A stretch of 64,000 nt of DNA from Oscillospiraceae bacterium (GCA_022846095.1 AP025583.1:1116001-1180000), one strand, 5' to 3'. Positions 1 through 13,015 are shown, numbered from the stretch's first letter. Program-made: numbers and translations. The notes: generated by a model from the letters alone, not told the origin.

Positions 1-901
1 GGTGGCCGTCCCGGTCGTTGACCTGCTTGAGCTTATCCAGGTCGAGGTAGGCCAGGGAAAAGGGCTCCCCGCTCCGGAGCATACGGCTGGCCCGGTCCAG
101 GATGTAACGCCGGGAATAGAGCCCGGTGAGGGCGTCCGTATCCCCCTTGGCGCGCAGCTCCTCCGCCCGTCTGGCCTGCCGCTCCAGCGCCTGCGCCAGG
201 CGCAGGTTCTCCTCCTCCAGGTAACGCACCTTCAGGATGGAATAGAGGTGCGCCAAAAAGCGGAACAGGTAAAATTCCAGCAGCAGTGTGCTGCCCACCA
301 GGAACAGGGGCAGCAGGTCCCATTCGATGGAGGAGGAACAGAGGATGCCGTCCAGCAGCAGGGATAGGTTGCAGAACCAGAGGAAGGTCATGAAGGGCCG
401 CATTTCCTCACTGTCCGACTGGGTGCGGATCACCGCCGCCAGGGGCAGCCCCCGGCCCGGGATGAGCGTATACGACAGGATGTTGATCAAGACTACGATG
501 GAGAGGGTGGCGACGCGCCAGAAGGGCTGATCCAAAAGCGACCGCATGGAGGCGCCCAGGGCCAGGGACGCGGCCCCAATCAGGATCATGTGCAGGGAGA
601 TGGACAGCAAGTGGGTCAGGTTGATCAGGAACAGCTCCTTCAGGCGGCCGCCCTTCCGTCCCAGTCCGCCCAGGAGCCGGCTGGCGAGCACCAAGGTGTA
701 GAACAGGATCAGCGGCACCGGAGCTGCGCTCCAGAGGACAAACACCGCTGCGAGCGGCAGCGTATTCCTCAGCCAGCGGGCGGGGGTGAGCTCCGATGGA
801 CCGCCCAAAGCCTTCATGGCCCAGAGGGAGGCGGCGCTATGGGCCATGGCCAGGGCCGCCGGAAGGACCAGCGCCCAGCCGAAATAAACGCCGTGCGGCA
901 A
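1..901 (-). CDS. membrane-bound diguanylate cyclase (GGDEF), C-terminus cut by window edge
   Basis: Encodes a membrane region of several hydrophobic helices (about residues 1-230), a short charged coiled linker, and the beginning of a GGDEF domain. The typical entry Asp-Ala-Leu-Thr-Gly-Leu-Tyr-Ser-Arg-Arg and the segment AYLDLDKLKQVND are visible. The GGDEF motif itself lies outside the window, so catalytic competence cannot be judged. The product would make cyclic di-GMP at the membrane. The frame is closed upstream by TGA, so the start is TTG at 901, preceded by a GAAAGGGGGG ribosome-binding site. It lies 232 bases downstream of the GntR-type gene in the same direction and may share its transcript. 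The gap between them holds nothing clear. Confidence 0.85.
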   Translation of the reverse strand, partial: MPHGVYFGWALVLPAALAMAHSAASLWAMKALGGPSELTPARWLRNTLPLAAVFVLWSAAPVPLILFYTLVLASRLLGGLGRKGGRLKELFLINLTHLLSISLHMILIGAASLALGASMRSLLDQPFWRVATLSIVVLINILSYTLIPGRGLPLAAVIRTQSDSEEMRPFMTFLWFCNLSLLLDGILCSSSIEWDLLPLFLVGSTLLLEFYLFRFLAHLYSILKVRYLEEENLRLAQALERQARRAEELRAKGDTDALTGLYSRRYILDRASRMLRSGEPFSLAYLDLDKLKQVNDRDGH

Positions 902-1133
902 GATGGCGCCCCCCTTTCAAAAAGCATGTTAAAGATAGGTCTGACAGGCGGTGTACCTGCTCCTGCGTCCCCACCGCCACACGATCAGGTTTATCCACCG
1001 GGCCAGGCCGATGCGAAAGCGCAGAATGCCCCGGCCGGTTTGAGCGTTTCGCGCGGGACAAACTTCATATCCTTCTGCGGCCGTCTCGAAGCGGCGCAGT
1101 GGAATATCTTCCAAATTTTCGCCACTGACGCCC

Positions 1134-2537
1134 CTATTTTGCGTCCCCGCGCAGCAGAAGCGCCGCGTACTTCTTTTCCTCCTGCGCCATCAACGCCGCC
1201 CACTCGCCGGAAAAGGCATCCAACTCACCGTGGCGGAGGCGCTTTTCCAGCCGCTCCACCCAAGCCGCGTAGGTGTCCTCCAACGCTCCGTTTGGCAGCA
1301 GGCGCATGAAGGGATAGCCCCAGGCGACCAGATCCGACAAGGCGCCATAGCACTCCCGTACCATGGCCAGGGGGCTGTTGAGCCGCACAAAAGCCAGTAT
1401 GATCTCAAAGCAGTAGTAGCTCTTGCCTACCTCCAGGCTATGACGCAGATGCCCGGCCAGCGTCGCCCGCCGTTCCGCCGTGGCGTGCTCCAGGGTATGG
1501 AGCGCCACGCCGCGAATGGTCAGCGCCAGTAGCTGAAGGGCCTCCCGGCACAGCCGCAGGCCCTCTTGGATCTCGGATTTACCGAGGTCGGGCCGGACGC
1601 GCTCCATGCACACCCGGGTGCCCTTGCCCTGGAAGGACCGGGTGATGCCCATGTCCTCCATCAGGGCCAATGTACGGCGGATGGTGGCCGGGGATACGCC
1701 GTACTCCTTCGCCAGCTCAGGGATGGAGGGCAGGTAGCTTCCCACAGGATACCTGGCCTTCACAATTTCCCGGATCAGGCGGGAGGACAGGGTGTACCGC
1801 AGCTGGGGGCGCTGGCGGTAGATATTCCACTGAAAGGGGATTTGACGGGCGCTGTCCAGGCCGTACTTCGGACCGGCCTGACGGATGAAGGCAAACAGCT
1901 CCGCTTCCAGTCCAAAATAGGTGTCCTTCATCACCCCGCTGAGAGAGGCGACCGCGTCTTTACGCTCCAGCGCCTCCAGGATGGTGCGCTCCTCCACAAG
2001 GTCCCGGAACCTGCCCCGGTCCAGCAGCGCGGGTACACGGATATAACTCATGACCTCCCAGTAGAGATTGAGCACCAGCCGGTTATCCAGCGTTTCCAGC
2101 GCGAACAGGTACAACTCCAACGAGGGCGGAGGGCCGTCCGGCGGCGCCCGGCGGACGGCCTGCAGCACGGCCTTCCACTGGTCGTTGTCCAACCCACGCG
2201 CACCAGCCTCCCATAGCGGGACCAACAGCAGCCGGCCGGCGTCGTTGAGTTCCAGCAGACCGTCCCGGCGGGGCGCAAAGTATTCCGCCGCGTTCTGCTC
2301 CAGCCCGCCGGGGCCGGCCTGGTAACAGACCCGCGCCGGCCTGCGCTCCTCGGTGCGGATGTACCCCGCCTCCTCCAGCAGAGACAGGGCGCAGCGAACC
2401 GTGGCCCGCCCCAACCGGAACAGCTCACAGATGTCCGGGATGGGCGGCAGGCGGTCCCCGTTCCGGTAATAGCCGAACAGGATCCGCGCCTCATAAAAAT
2501 CATAGACCAGCAAGTAAAGGCCGCTGCTTTTTTCCAT
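1134..2537 (-). CDS. regulator with two GntR-type winged helices
   Basis: A 467-residue cytoplasmic protein with one GntR-like winged helix at the N-terminus (about residues 5-70, ending in a TVRCALSLLEEAGYIRTEE-like recognition helix and wing). A second complete one lies near residues 250-313 (SIPELAKEYGVSPATIRRTL). The remaining helical regions match no effector domain I know. An ATG at 2555 overlaps the kinase stop as ATGA, but the only good ribosome-binding site (AAGGAG) lies between it and the ATG at 2537, so 2537 is preferred. Being last in a binding-protein/kinase operon, it probably shares that signalling job. The kinase has its own receiver domains, so how the two connect is unknown. 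Confidence 0.8.
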   Translation of the reverse strand: MEKSSGLYLLVYDFYEARILFGYYRNGDRLPPIPDICELFRLGRATVRCALSLLEEAGYIRTEERRPARVCYQAGPGGLEQNAAEYFAPRRDGLLELNDAGRLLLVPLWEAGARGLDNDQWKAVLQAVRRAPPDGPPPSLELYLFALETLDNRLVLNLYWEVMSYIRVPALLDRGRFRDLVEERTILEALERKDAVASLSGVMKDTYFGLEAELFAFIRQAGPKYGLDSARQIPFQWNIYRQRPQLRYTLSSRLIREIVKARYPVGSYLPSIPELAKEYGVSPATIRRTLALMEDMGITRSFQGKGTRVCMERVRPDLGKSEIQEGLRLCREALQLLALTIRGVALHTLEHATAERRATLAGHLRHSLEVGKSYYCFEIILAFVRLNSPLAMVRECYGALSDLVAWGYPFMRLLPNGALEDTYAAWVERLEKRLRHGELDAFSGEWAALMAQEEKKYAALLLRGDAK

Positions 2538-2551
2538 GGGGATCTCCTTAC

Positions 2552-5883
<3,332 letters not shown>

Positions 5884-5887
<4 letters not shown>

Positions 5888-7152
5888 GGCTGCACCTCCG
5901 TCTGTTCGTCAAGCCAGACCATGGCGGAGTCCAGTGATTCACCGGACAGCAGCCTTTGGGAGACCTCCGCCGTCAGGTCCCAAATAGGGAGATTCAACAG
6001 ATCGTCCGTCCCAATGACGGTGCGCCCCGCCTCATAGCAGGGGACCAGCGGCTGGACCTCCTCGATGGAGGAGGCGCCGCCGCCCTTCAGCGGGCTGAAC
6101 GAGGCCTGTTGATCCGCAAATTTCCGGATGTTCTCCGGCTGTGTAAAATATGTCACGAACTCCAGGGCGGTATCAGGATGGGCGCTGTCCGCGTTGACGC
6201 TCAGGCGCGTACTGGCGTTGATCACCAGCAGCGCCCCGTCCTCCAATACCGGAAGGGGCGCCACCTCAAAGGCAAAGCCGGGGTCCATCTCCTTCAGCCG
6301 TCCCGCCGCCCAGGCGCCCGTCAGGAGAAAGGGGGATTCCCCCCGGGCAAACTGCACGAGGTCGTCCGAGGTCTTTTGGGTGACGAGGGCCGTCTCCGCG
6401 TCTATGTAGCCGTGCTCGATGAAGGAGGAGACCAGGGCGAAGCCGGGCCGGAGGTAGCCGCTCAGACGCTCCGCGCCGCTGTTGAGCGCCTTGAACACCT
6501 CCGCCTGGCGGTTCTCCTGATAGGTCTGGTAAAAGCCCAGGCCGATGGCCAGGGTCTTCAGGGAGATGTCGTTGTTGGCGACGATGGGCGTGATTCCCTG
6601 CTCCACGAAATAGGCGCAGGTCTGTTCCCACTCGGCGAGGTTCTGGGGGACCGGCTGGCCGTGCTCCTTCAGCAGGTCCAGATTGCAGTACAGGCCAAAC
6701 ACGGACACGGTGGTGGGCACCCAGTAGATTGCCCCGTCCGCCTGCTTCATCTGCCCCAGCATGGCGTCGGTGTAGTTGGAGATGGTATCAAGACCGGACA
6801 GGTCCGCCACCTGATGGTTGGGCTCCAGCTCCAGCAGGATGTCGTGGTTGACCATGATGACGTCGTCGCCCTTGCCGGAGGCCATGCGCTTGCGCAGCGC
6901 GTTATAGTAGTCGTTCCCCTTTAAGCTCTCATAGGAGACGTGGATGCCGGGATTTTCGGCCATAAAGCCGGAGATGATCTCCTCGATGACCCCGACGTTC
7001 TCCGGCTCGTATTTGTTTCCAAAGTACGTGATGGTCGTTTTCTCCTGATCCGTATCCTCATAAGTGACGACCTGACTTTTTTCGCCGCACCCAGATAAAA
7101 GGGCGCTGGCAATACAAACGGTGAGCAACATGCAAATAACTTTATGCTTCAA
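5884..7152 (-). CDS. extracellular solute-binding lipoprotein (sugar type)
   Basis: A 422-residue family 1 solute-binding protein. The signal peptide ends in the lipobox Leu-Ser-Gly-Cys with Cys22 as lipid anchor, followed by an alpha/beta binding fold resembling carbohydrate-binding proteins. Translation starts at TTG 7152 behind GGAGGAATTGGC. No permease or ATPase genes adjoin it. Instead it overlaps the hybrid kinase gene by four bases. This arrangement suggests a sensory role, presenting a bound sugar to the kinase sensor domain rather than importing it. The ligand cannot be told from sequence. Confidence 0.88.
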
Positions 7153-7230
7153 GCCAATTCCTCCATTTGTTGCTTGCCTTTACTGGGCGTCAACAACTCC
7201 GCTCACATAGAGACCAAAAGCAATAAATTT

Positions 7231-7259
7231 AGTATAGCATAGGAGCATCGGCGGCGCAA
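7231..7259 (-). promoter_or_regulatory. sigma-A-type promoter of the binding-protein/kinase operon
   Basis: Read on the minus strand: TTGCGC (7254-7259), a 17-base spacer, then TATACT (7231-7236) preceded by TATGC. The leader to the TTG start is about 70 bases. Confidence 0.65.
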
Positions 7260-7364
7260 GCGGGCAAGGATATGGCGGGATTAAAAATCGTTCCGTTTTT
7301 GCTCCCTATATTTAACCGTACTTATATACAGGAATATGGTTTCCTGTCAAACGGATTATTTAAA

Positions 7365-7399
7365 GAAGTGGCCGTATGCAGTCTGCATACGGCCACTTC
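7365..7399. terminator. strong bidirectional hairpin between amidase and binding-protein operon
   Basis: A perfect 16-base stem (7365-7380 with 7384-7399, three-base loop) made of GAAGTGGCCGTATGCA and its complement. It lies downstream of the amidase gene, with T/A-rich sequence on both sides, and should stop amidase transcription from running into the next operon. Confidence 0.8.
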
Positions 7400-7462
7400 C
7401 TCGTTTATTTATAACGCTTTATTGTGCGTTACACTTCTTTTTCCTGTTGGCGCTCCCGGCGG

Positions 7463-8995
7463 TTACCGGGGGACCATCCGGCCCTCTGCCGCCCGCTCAA
7501 ACGCGGCGCCCAGCCGCAGCAGCGCCGGCTCCTCCCCGTAAGGGGCCGTAAAGGTGGCCCCCTGGGGGGCGCCCTTGCCGTCCGTGCCGAAGGGGACGGT
7601 GAGCTCCGGCCAGCCCGCCGCCGAGACCACGGTGGAGCCCGCGGTGTTCAAAAAGGCTGCGGCGTCCAGGCCCCGCTGGGCGAACAGATCCGACAGAATG
7701 GCTTCGGCCCTCTTGATGGAGTCCTCAATCTGCCCGGGGTCCTGCCCCGCGTCCCGGGCGGCCTCCAAAAGGTCCTGGCCGTACCTGGCCCGCCGCTCCG
7801 GGTCCTCCTGGTTGTAGGCCACCAGCTCCTCCAGGGTGGTGATGGGCAGGCCGTATTGCTGTGTGAAGGCCTCGAACTCCCCCCGGAAGGTCAGGGGGAT
7901 AAGGGTCTGAACCGAGACACCCTCCTGGCTCAGCTCCACGTCCTCCACCCGTGCCCCAGCGGCCTCCAGGGTCTCCCGCAGGGCCTGGACGGCGGCCTCG
8001 TCCTCATAGCCGAAGAAGATCAGCCCGATGGACGCGCCGCGCAGCTCCGCCGTGTCCAGATCCGTGGGGACGGCCTCCCCGGAGAGGGCGGCGTAGGCCA
8101 GGGCCGCATCCCCCACCGTCTTGGCGATGGGGCCCGGGGTGTCCACGGCGCTGATGAGGGGGAAGACCCCCTGGGCGGACACCCGGCCCCGGGAGGGCTT
8201 GAAGCCCACCACGGAGTTGGCCGCCGCCGGGCCCACGATGGAGCCCGCCGTCTCCGTGCCCACGGAGAGGGGGACCAGGTTGGCAGTCACCGCCACGGCG
8301 CTGCCGCTGCTGGAGCCGGAGGGGGACAGGCGCAGGGGGGTGAAGGGGTTCACCGTCTGGCCCTTGCTGCCGCTGTACCCGGCGGGGGCCACGCCGGAGC
8401 TGAAGCCGGCGAACTCCGAGAGGTTGTTTTTGCCCAGAATCACCGCCCCCTGGTCCCGCAGGGCCGTGACCAGGGCCGCGTCCTCCGCCGGGACGAAATC
8501 GGCGAAGGCGGCGGCGCCCGCGCTGGTGGGGATTCCGGCGGTGTTGATGTTGTCCTTGAGCAGGACCGGGATGCCAAAGAGGGGCGGAAGTTCCCCCCTC
8601 CCCGCAGCCCGGGTCCGGTCCTTTTCACGGGCCTGCTCCAGGGCGTCCGGGGCGACGGCGGTGACGGCGTTGTAGCCGCGCTCCCGCTGGTCCAGTTCCC
8701 GAATGCGAAAGAGGCACAGGGCCGTCAGCTCCTCATAGGTCAGCTCCCCGCGGGCCACAGCCGCCTGGAGCTCCGGGACGGTCCGCTCCAGCAGATAGGA
8801 CTCCTTCTCCGTCCGGACGCGCTCCATGTCCAAGCCCTCCAGCTGCCGGTCGATGGAGGCGATGACCGCCTCGTTTCCATAGGCGACCCACTCCTCACCG
8901 GGGGGCGCGACGCTGCGGATGTAGAGCAGGATCCCGACCGCCGCCAGGACTAACAGCAGGATACCCCCAGCGCTCCACTTCAAATACTTCTTCAT
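7463..8995 (-). CDS. amidase-signature family protein, membrane anchored
   Basis: A 510-residue serine amidohydrolase of the amidase-signature family. The Lys-Ser-Ser triad is present: Lys in IPVLLKDNIN (about residue 147), the bridging Ser in SGSSSGSAV, and the nucleophile in GTETAGSIVG. It would hydrolyse a carboxamide, but the substrate is unknown. It is unlikely to be GatA because a TM anchor (about residues 5-27) precedes the domain and no gatB/gatC genes are near. An upstream in-frame ATG at 9007 exists, but GGAG lies between the two, so ATG 8995 is preferred. Confidence 0.85.
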   Translation of the reverse strand: MKKYLKWSAGGILLLVLAAVGILLYIRSVAPPGEEWVAYGNEAVIASIDRQLEGLDMERVRTEKESYLLERTVPELQAAVARGELTYEELTALCLFRIRELDQRERGYNAVTAVAPDALEQAREKDRTRAAGRGELPPLFGIPVLLKDNINTAGIPTSAGAAAFADFVPAEDAALVTALRDQGAVILGKNNLSEFAGFSSGVAPAGYSGSKGQTVNPFTPLRLSPSGSSSGSAVAVTANLVPLSVGTETAGSIVGPAAANSVVGFKPSRGRVSAQGVFPLISAVDTPGPIAKTVGDAALAYAALSGEAVPTDLDTAELRGASIGLIFFGYEDEAAVQALRETLEAAGARVEDVELSQEGVSVQTLIPLTFRGEFEAFTQQYGLPITTLEELVAYNQEDPERRARYGQDLLEAARDAGQDPGQIEDSIKRAEAILSDLFAQRGLDAAAFLNTAGSTVVSAAGWPELTVPFGTDGKGAPQGATFTAPYGEEPALLRLGAAFERAAEGRMVPR

Positions 8996-9007
8996 ATATG
9001 TCTCCAT

Positions 9008-9501
9008 AAGATTACATTAATTGACTTTACACTTATGATTTCACATTAAGCCGAATTCATGTAAACAGCTTGGAAAGTACATGGTGTACGGCCGAATGGC
9101 TAGGGTATGATACTCCCCATGTCCAATGTGCTGGGGATTCTTAATTAGTTGAACGCAGCGAGGTTCCCTATTCTTTCCGAGCATATGGGTTGGGGCGTGT
9201 CCCGCCCTACCGCTTGTGGATCTTGACCATTTCCTTCCGCTGGTATGAAACCTCGCTACCCGCGTCTTTGGTGGTATTTCTGCCAATATGTGTATGTGTC
9301 CGGGACACACCTCCGCTTCTACGATCCCTACTCCGTTCCACCCGCAGAATTGCCGTAGTATTTTCCCGATTGAATGTCCTCACTTTGTTTTTTTGTGCAG
9401 TTGGCAGACCGCACTTCCAGTATAGCAAAGGGAATCCTTTGTCATCCTTATCGCCTTAGCCTCTTTTCAACCACTGGCCCAGCCAGTGGTTTTCTGGATA
9501 C
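9008..9501. other. gene-free stretch of about 500 bases
   Basis: No reading frame here has a ribosome-binding site or recognisable product. The base composition is lower in GC than the flanks. Minus-strand fragments give short Arg/Lys-rich peptides, as in decayed mobile DNA, but no family could be named. The amidase promoter must lie in 9008-9080, though no clear -35/-10 pair was identified. Confidence 0.4.
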
Positions 9502-9540
9502 AAAAAACCGCCCCCGGATACACGCATCCGGGGGCGGTTT
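9502..9540 (-). terminator. intrinsic terminator after the VOC gene
   Basis: A 15-base GC-rich stem (9505-9519 with 9526-9540) followed on the minus strand by TTTTTT (9502-9507). It ends the cytidine deaminase/VOC unit. Confidence 0.9.
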
Positions 9541-9543
9541 GGT

Positions 9544-9915
9544 TCAGTCCGCGCGGCACAGGCAGAAGGGGTGCCCGGCGGGGTCCAGCATGGTGACGAA
9601 GTCCGCCCCGCCGAACTGGGCGGGGGCTTTTACCGCCCCCAGGGCCTCGGCCCGGGCCACGGCGGCGGGCACGTCGGGCACCTGGAAATCGAAGTGGATC
9701 TGCTTCTGCTGCTCTCCCGGCGCCTCGGGCCACACGCAGGGCACGAAGTCCTCCTCCTGCATAAAGAGGAGCACCGGGCCCTCCGGGGGCACCACGGCGG
9801 GGCAGCCGTAGCGCACCACGGCCCGGCCGTGGAGCAGCCCGGCGTAAAAGCGGCACAGCAGCGCCGCGTCGGGGCAGTCGATGCTCAGGGTGCCGAAGCG
9901 GATGTCCCCGTCCAT
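9544..9915 (-). CDS. VOC (glyoxalase-like) family protein
   Basis: A 123-residue single-module vicinal-oxygen-chelate fold. It opens with FGTLSIDCPDAALLCRFYAGLLHG and closes with DFVTMLDPAGHPFCLCRAD, the pattern of small glyoxalase/bleomycin-resistance-like proteins. It may bind a metal and a small molecule, but the substrate is unknown. The start lies one base after the cytidine deaminase stop, with GAGGG inside that gene as ribosome-binding site, so the two are translated together. Confidence 0.85.
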   Translation of the reverse strand: MDGDIRFGTLSIDCPDAALLCRFYAGLLHGRAVVRYGCPAVVPPEGPVLLFMQEEDFVPCVWPEAPGEQQKQIHFDFQVPDVPAAVARAEALGAVKAPAQFGGADFVTMLDPAGHPFCLCRAD

Positions 9916-9916
9916 A

Positions 9917-10321
9917 TCAGCCCTCCTGCTCCAGATCCTTGGGCCCGAAGCCGTGGGGCAGCAGATCCTTCAGGGGCAGCTTCACGTAGTCGTGGTCGCC
10001 CCGGGCCACCAGCAGCTCCAGGCCGGGGGCGAACTCGTAGAGCATCTGGCGGCAGGCCCCGCAGGGCCAGCAGTAGTCCTTGGAGTTGCCCACCACCGCC
10101 AGGCGCACGAAGTCGTCCCGGTGCCCCTCGCTCACCGCCTTGACCAGCGCGGTGCGCTCGGCGCAGATGGTGGAGCCGTAGGCGGCGTTCTCCACGTTGC
10201 AGCCGGTGATCACCGTGCCGTCGGCGCACAGCAGGGCCGCCCCCACGGGGAAGCGGGAGTAGGGCACGTAGGAGCGCTCCAGCATGGCAAAGGCCAGTTC
10301 CACCAGTTCCTTGTCGTTCAT
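9917..10321 (-). CDS. cdd: cytidine deaminase
   Basis: A 134-residue homotetrameric-type cytidine deaminase for pyrimidine salvage (cytidine/deoxycytidine to uridine/deoxyuridine). The zinc site is intact: CAERTA supplies Cys and the catalytic Glu, and PCGACRQ supplies two Cys. The substrate-binding CNVENAAYG is also present. The length is typical. ATG 10321 follows AAAAGGAGGATGCGCA. It forms a two-gene unit with the VOC protein. Confidence 0.97.
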   Translation of the reverse strand: MNDKELVELAFAMLERSYVPYSRFPVGAALLCADGTVITGCNVENAAYGSTICAERTALVKAVSEGHRDDFVRLAVVGNSKDYCWPCGACRQMLYEFAPGLELLVARGDHDYVKLPLKDLLPHGFGPKDLEQEG

Positions 10322-10373
10322 TGCGCATCCTCCTTTTAATATGGGGCTGTTGGGCTAATATAAGGCTGTAGGG

Positions 10374-11600
10374 CTATTCTACCACAGGTCCCGGTTTATC
10401 GCAATCGCGCACCGCGGGCAGGAGCAGCGTGAGGCCCGCGCAGCCCAGGGAGACCACCCCCGCCGCCACAAACCAGATGGTGATGCCGGTATGGTCGGCG
10501 AAGAGGGCGGTGGCCACCAGGCCGATGGGGGAGGCCAGGGTCATGATGGCGGAGGACAGGCCCAGCACCCGGCCCAGGTACTCGGGCTCCACCTTCTCCT
10601 GGATCAGCGCCATAAAGAGGGAGTTGAAGAAGGGGGAGGTGAGACCCATGGCCAGCGACAGGCCGGAGAACACCCAGAAGGCGGAGGTGGGCAGCAGCCC
10701 GGCCCACACCAGCAGGCCGCCCATGGCGGCCACGGCGGCGGTCATGGTGATCATCTTGTTCTTGGTGCCGCCCCAGATGCCCAGCAGCACCGAACCGGCC
10801 AGCATACCCAGGGAGAAGGCGGTCTCCACCACGGCGGCGGAGGCGGCGTCGCCCCCGAAGTACTCCATGCTCATGAGCGGGAAGAGGGCGGACACCGGCA
10901 TGAAGGCCACCATAAAGACGGCGCAGATCAAACACAGCTCCCACAGCCAGCGCTTGCCGCGCAGAATGCGGAAGCCCTCCGCCGTGTCGGCCCAGATGCG
11001 CAGCTTCTGTCCCGCGCGGCCCACCCGCAGCACGGGCAGGCGGGCGGCGAGCAGGCCCAGGATGGCGAACACCGCCCCCAGGGTGTCCATGGCGATGACC
11101 CAGGGCAGGGGGACGGCGGCGTACAGGGCGGCCGCCAGGGCGGGGGAGAGCAGGAAGGACACGGTTTGGATGCCCTGGCTCCAGCCCGCGCACTTGGCCA
11201 GCGTCTCGGGCGGGGCCAGCAGGGGGGTGACGGCCTGGAGGCAGGGGGCGTGGAACGCGCTGCCCACGCTGCGCAGGGCCAGGGCCAGCAGGATGGGCGC
11301 GGCGGTGAGCCTGCCGCCCGCCGCCACGGCCACCAGGCCCAGGGAGACCACGCCGATGGCCCCGTCGGCCACCACCATAATCACCCGCCGGTCGAAGCGG
11401 TCGGCGAAGGCGCCGGTAAAAAGGGACAGCAGCCCCTGGGGCAGCATGGCGCACAGCATGGCCATGGACAGCACCGCCGAGGAGCCGGTCAGGTCGGTGA
11501 GGTACCAGATCAGGGCGTACTGGGAGATTGCGCTGGTGAGGAGGGAGGCCGCCTGGCCCACCCAGAGGATGACGAATTTGCGTTTCCAGTGCGGTATCAT
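10374..11600 (-). CDS. MFS exporter (macrolide-efflux / EntS-like)
   Basis: A 408-residue polytopic protein with about 12 hydrophobic helices and the MFS loop motif GAFADRFDRRVIM after helix 2. The overall pattern is that of MFS drug or siderophore exporters (MefA/EntS type). A GTG at 11606 is in frame, but AAAGGAG is placed for ATG 11600. It is transcribed on its own between intergenic gaps. The substrate is not predictable. Confidence 0.85.
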   Translation of the reverse strand: MIPHWKRKFVILWVGQAASLLTSAISQYALIWYLTDLTGSSAVLSMAMLCAMLPQGLLSLFTGAFADRFDRRVIMVVADGAIGVVSLGLVAVAAGGRLTAAPILLALALRSVGSAFHAPCLQAVTPLLAPPETLAKCAGWSQGIQTVSFLLSPALAAALYAAVPLPWVIAMDTLGAVFAILGLLAARLPVLRVGRAGQKLRIWADTAEGFRILRGKRWLWELCLICAVFMVAFMPVSALFPLMSMEYFGGDAASAAVVETAFSLGMLAGSVLLGIWGGTKNKMITMTAAVAAMGGLLVWAGLLPTSAFWVFSGLSLAMGLTSPFFNSLFMALIQEKVEPEYLGRVLGLSSAIMTLASPIGLVATALFADHTGITIWFVAAGVVSLGCAGLTLLLPAVRDCDKPGPVVE

Positions 11601-11672
11601 AGGCACTTGCTCCTTTCCCAGCCGCGGTAAAGGGAGGTGATTATACCATGGAACATCAGTTCTGTCAACGGG

Positions 11673-11714
11673 AAAAAGAGCCCTGCGTACCGGTGGGTAC
11701 GCAGGGCTCTTTTT
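11673..11714. terminator. bidirectional intrinsic terminator
   Basis: A 19-base stem (11673-11691 with 11696-11714) made of AAAAAGAGCCCTGCGTACC and its complement. The T-run on the minus strand ends the polysaccharide-deacetylase gene. Confidence 0.92.
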
Positions 11715-11722
11715 GAGACGGA

Positions 11723-13015
11723 TCAGCCCGCCTTGGGCTCCCAGGTGACGCCCAGGTTAGGGCGCACGTCCAGCTCGATGATGTCCCGCGCGTCGTAGAA
11801 CTGCATGTAGCGGTCCAGGGACTTGCCGCTGCGCAGGGTGGTGCCGTCCGGGTGGAGCCGGTCGCAGATGACCGCGGAGATGTCTTTTTTAATATAGGAG
11901 AAGGAGTTGATGCCCACGCTGGCGAAGACGCGGAAGCCCATGCTCTGCAGGTACTGGAATTTTGGGCCGGTCTGGTGCCAGTCGTCCCCGTCGGGCCGGG
12001 CGCCGTGGGGGTAGAAGAGGATGTTGGTGGGGCCCACCAGAGTGCCCACCTCCTCGGCCCAGCGCACGGTGTCCCGCTTGACCCAGTCCAGATCCACCGT
12101 GGGGCCGTTCAGGTTGATGTGCCCCCAGGTGTGGGAGCCGAAGGTCCAGCCGGTCTCCTTGAGCCGGGCGATAACGGGCTTCACGGCCTCGATCTCCGCC
12201 TGGCGGTTGGCGTCGAAGGCGGGGCGGGCGGGGTCGTCCGCCGCGATGTCGATGTCGTTCTGGGTGCGGTAGCCCAGGATGCCCTTGTACCCGGTGAGGG
12301 AGAAGATGGCCTTGGCCCCGTTGAGGGAGAAGTCGGGGTGGGCCAGCACGAACTGATCCAGGATGGTGGTGGCGTCCAGCTCCTGGGTGAGGAAGGTCTC
12401 CTTGGTGTAGGGCTCGGTGCACTCGGCCCAGATCTGGCCGTCGTCCCCCAGCACCAGCTTGGAGGTGAAGCCCCCCTCCAGCATGTAGGGGTAGTAGTTC
12501 ACGTCGTCAAAGGAGATGACCAGGGGGCGCTTGCCCTCGGGCAGCATCAGGGTGTTGCGCTGCATCCGCTGCTGGCCGCTCTCGTCGGTGTACTCGCTCC
12601 ACACGTCCTCCATGCGCACCAGGATATAGCCCTTGTCGTAGACGCTCTGGATGATCTTGTTGAACTCGTTGAGGGTCACCATCCAGTCGTCCAGGCCGAT
12701 GCGCTGGGACTCGGGCAGGGGGCTGTCGTTAAAGGCGAACCCGGGGTAGGCGATGATGGGGTGGAAGAAGAGGTGCTCCACCACCTGGTCGGGGCCCCAG
12801 GCCTGGGTGAGCTGATCCTCGGACCAGTAGGTGCGCACCGCGTCGTAGGGGTCGGGCGTCGGGGTGGGCGTGGGGGCCGGTGTGGGCGTGGGCGTGGCCT
12901 GGGCCGGGGCGTCCGGGCCTTGGTTCGTGGGCTTGTCCCCGCCGCAGGCGGCCAGGGGCAGGATCATCAGCAGCGCCAGCAGCAGGGCGGCGGCGCGCTT
13001 TGCGTGCAGCTTCAT
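11723..13015 (-). CDS. polysaccharide deacetylase family lipoprotein
   Basis: A 430-residue secreted lipoprotein. The signal peptide ends in Leu-Ala-Ala-Cys24, followed by a Pro-Thr repeat spacer (about residues 40-54) and a NodB-type deacetylase domain. The motif-1 region LVISFDDVNYYP and the motif-2 region FGSHTWGHIN (metal His pair) are visible. It probably removes acetyl groups from a cell-wall or capsule glycan on the outer face of the membrane. GGGAGGAACCTGA precedes the ATG. It is a single gene closed by its own terminator. Confidence 0.88.
   Translation of the reverse strand: MKLHAKRAAALLLALLMILPLAACGGDKPTNQGPDAPAQATPTPTPAPTPTPTPDPYDAVRTYWSEDQLTQAWGPDQVVEHLFFHPIIAYPGFAFNDSPLPESQRIGLDDWMVTLNEFNKIIQSVYDKGYILVRMEDVWSEYTDESGQQRMQRNTLMLPEGKRPLVISFDDVNYYPYMLEGGFTSKLVLGDDGQIWAECTEPYTKETFLTQELDATTILDQFVLAHPDFSLNGAKAIFSLTGYKGILGYRTQNDIDIAADDPARPAFDANRQAEIEAVKPVIARLKETGWTFGSHTWGHINLNGPTVDLDWVKRDTVRWAEEVGTLVGPTNILFYPHGARPDGDDWHQTGPKFQYLQSMGFRVFASVGINSFSYIKKDISAVICDRLHPDGTTLRSGKSLDRYMQFYDARDIIELDVRPNLGVTWEPKAG

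Noticed and set aside
991-1203. Short minus-strand frame containing MKFVPRETLKPAG
   Set aside because: The start recalls a common small clostridial protein (MKFVPREKLSKKA), but the match ends after seven residues and the rest is unrelated.
12840-12910. Repeated GTGGGCGTGGG-type motifs as a regulatory or CRISPR-like repeat
   Set aside because: They encode the Pro-Thr spacer of the deacetylase lipoprotein; no CRISPR spacers or cas genes are in the window.
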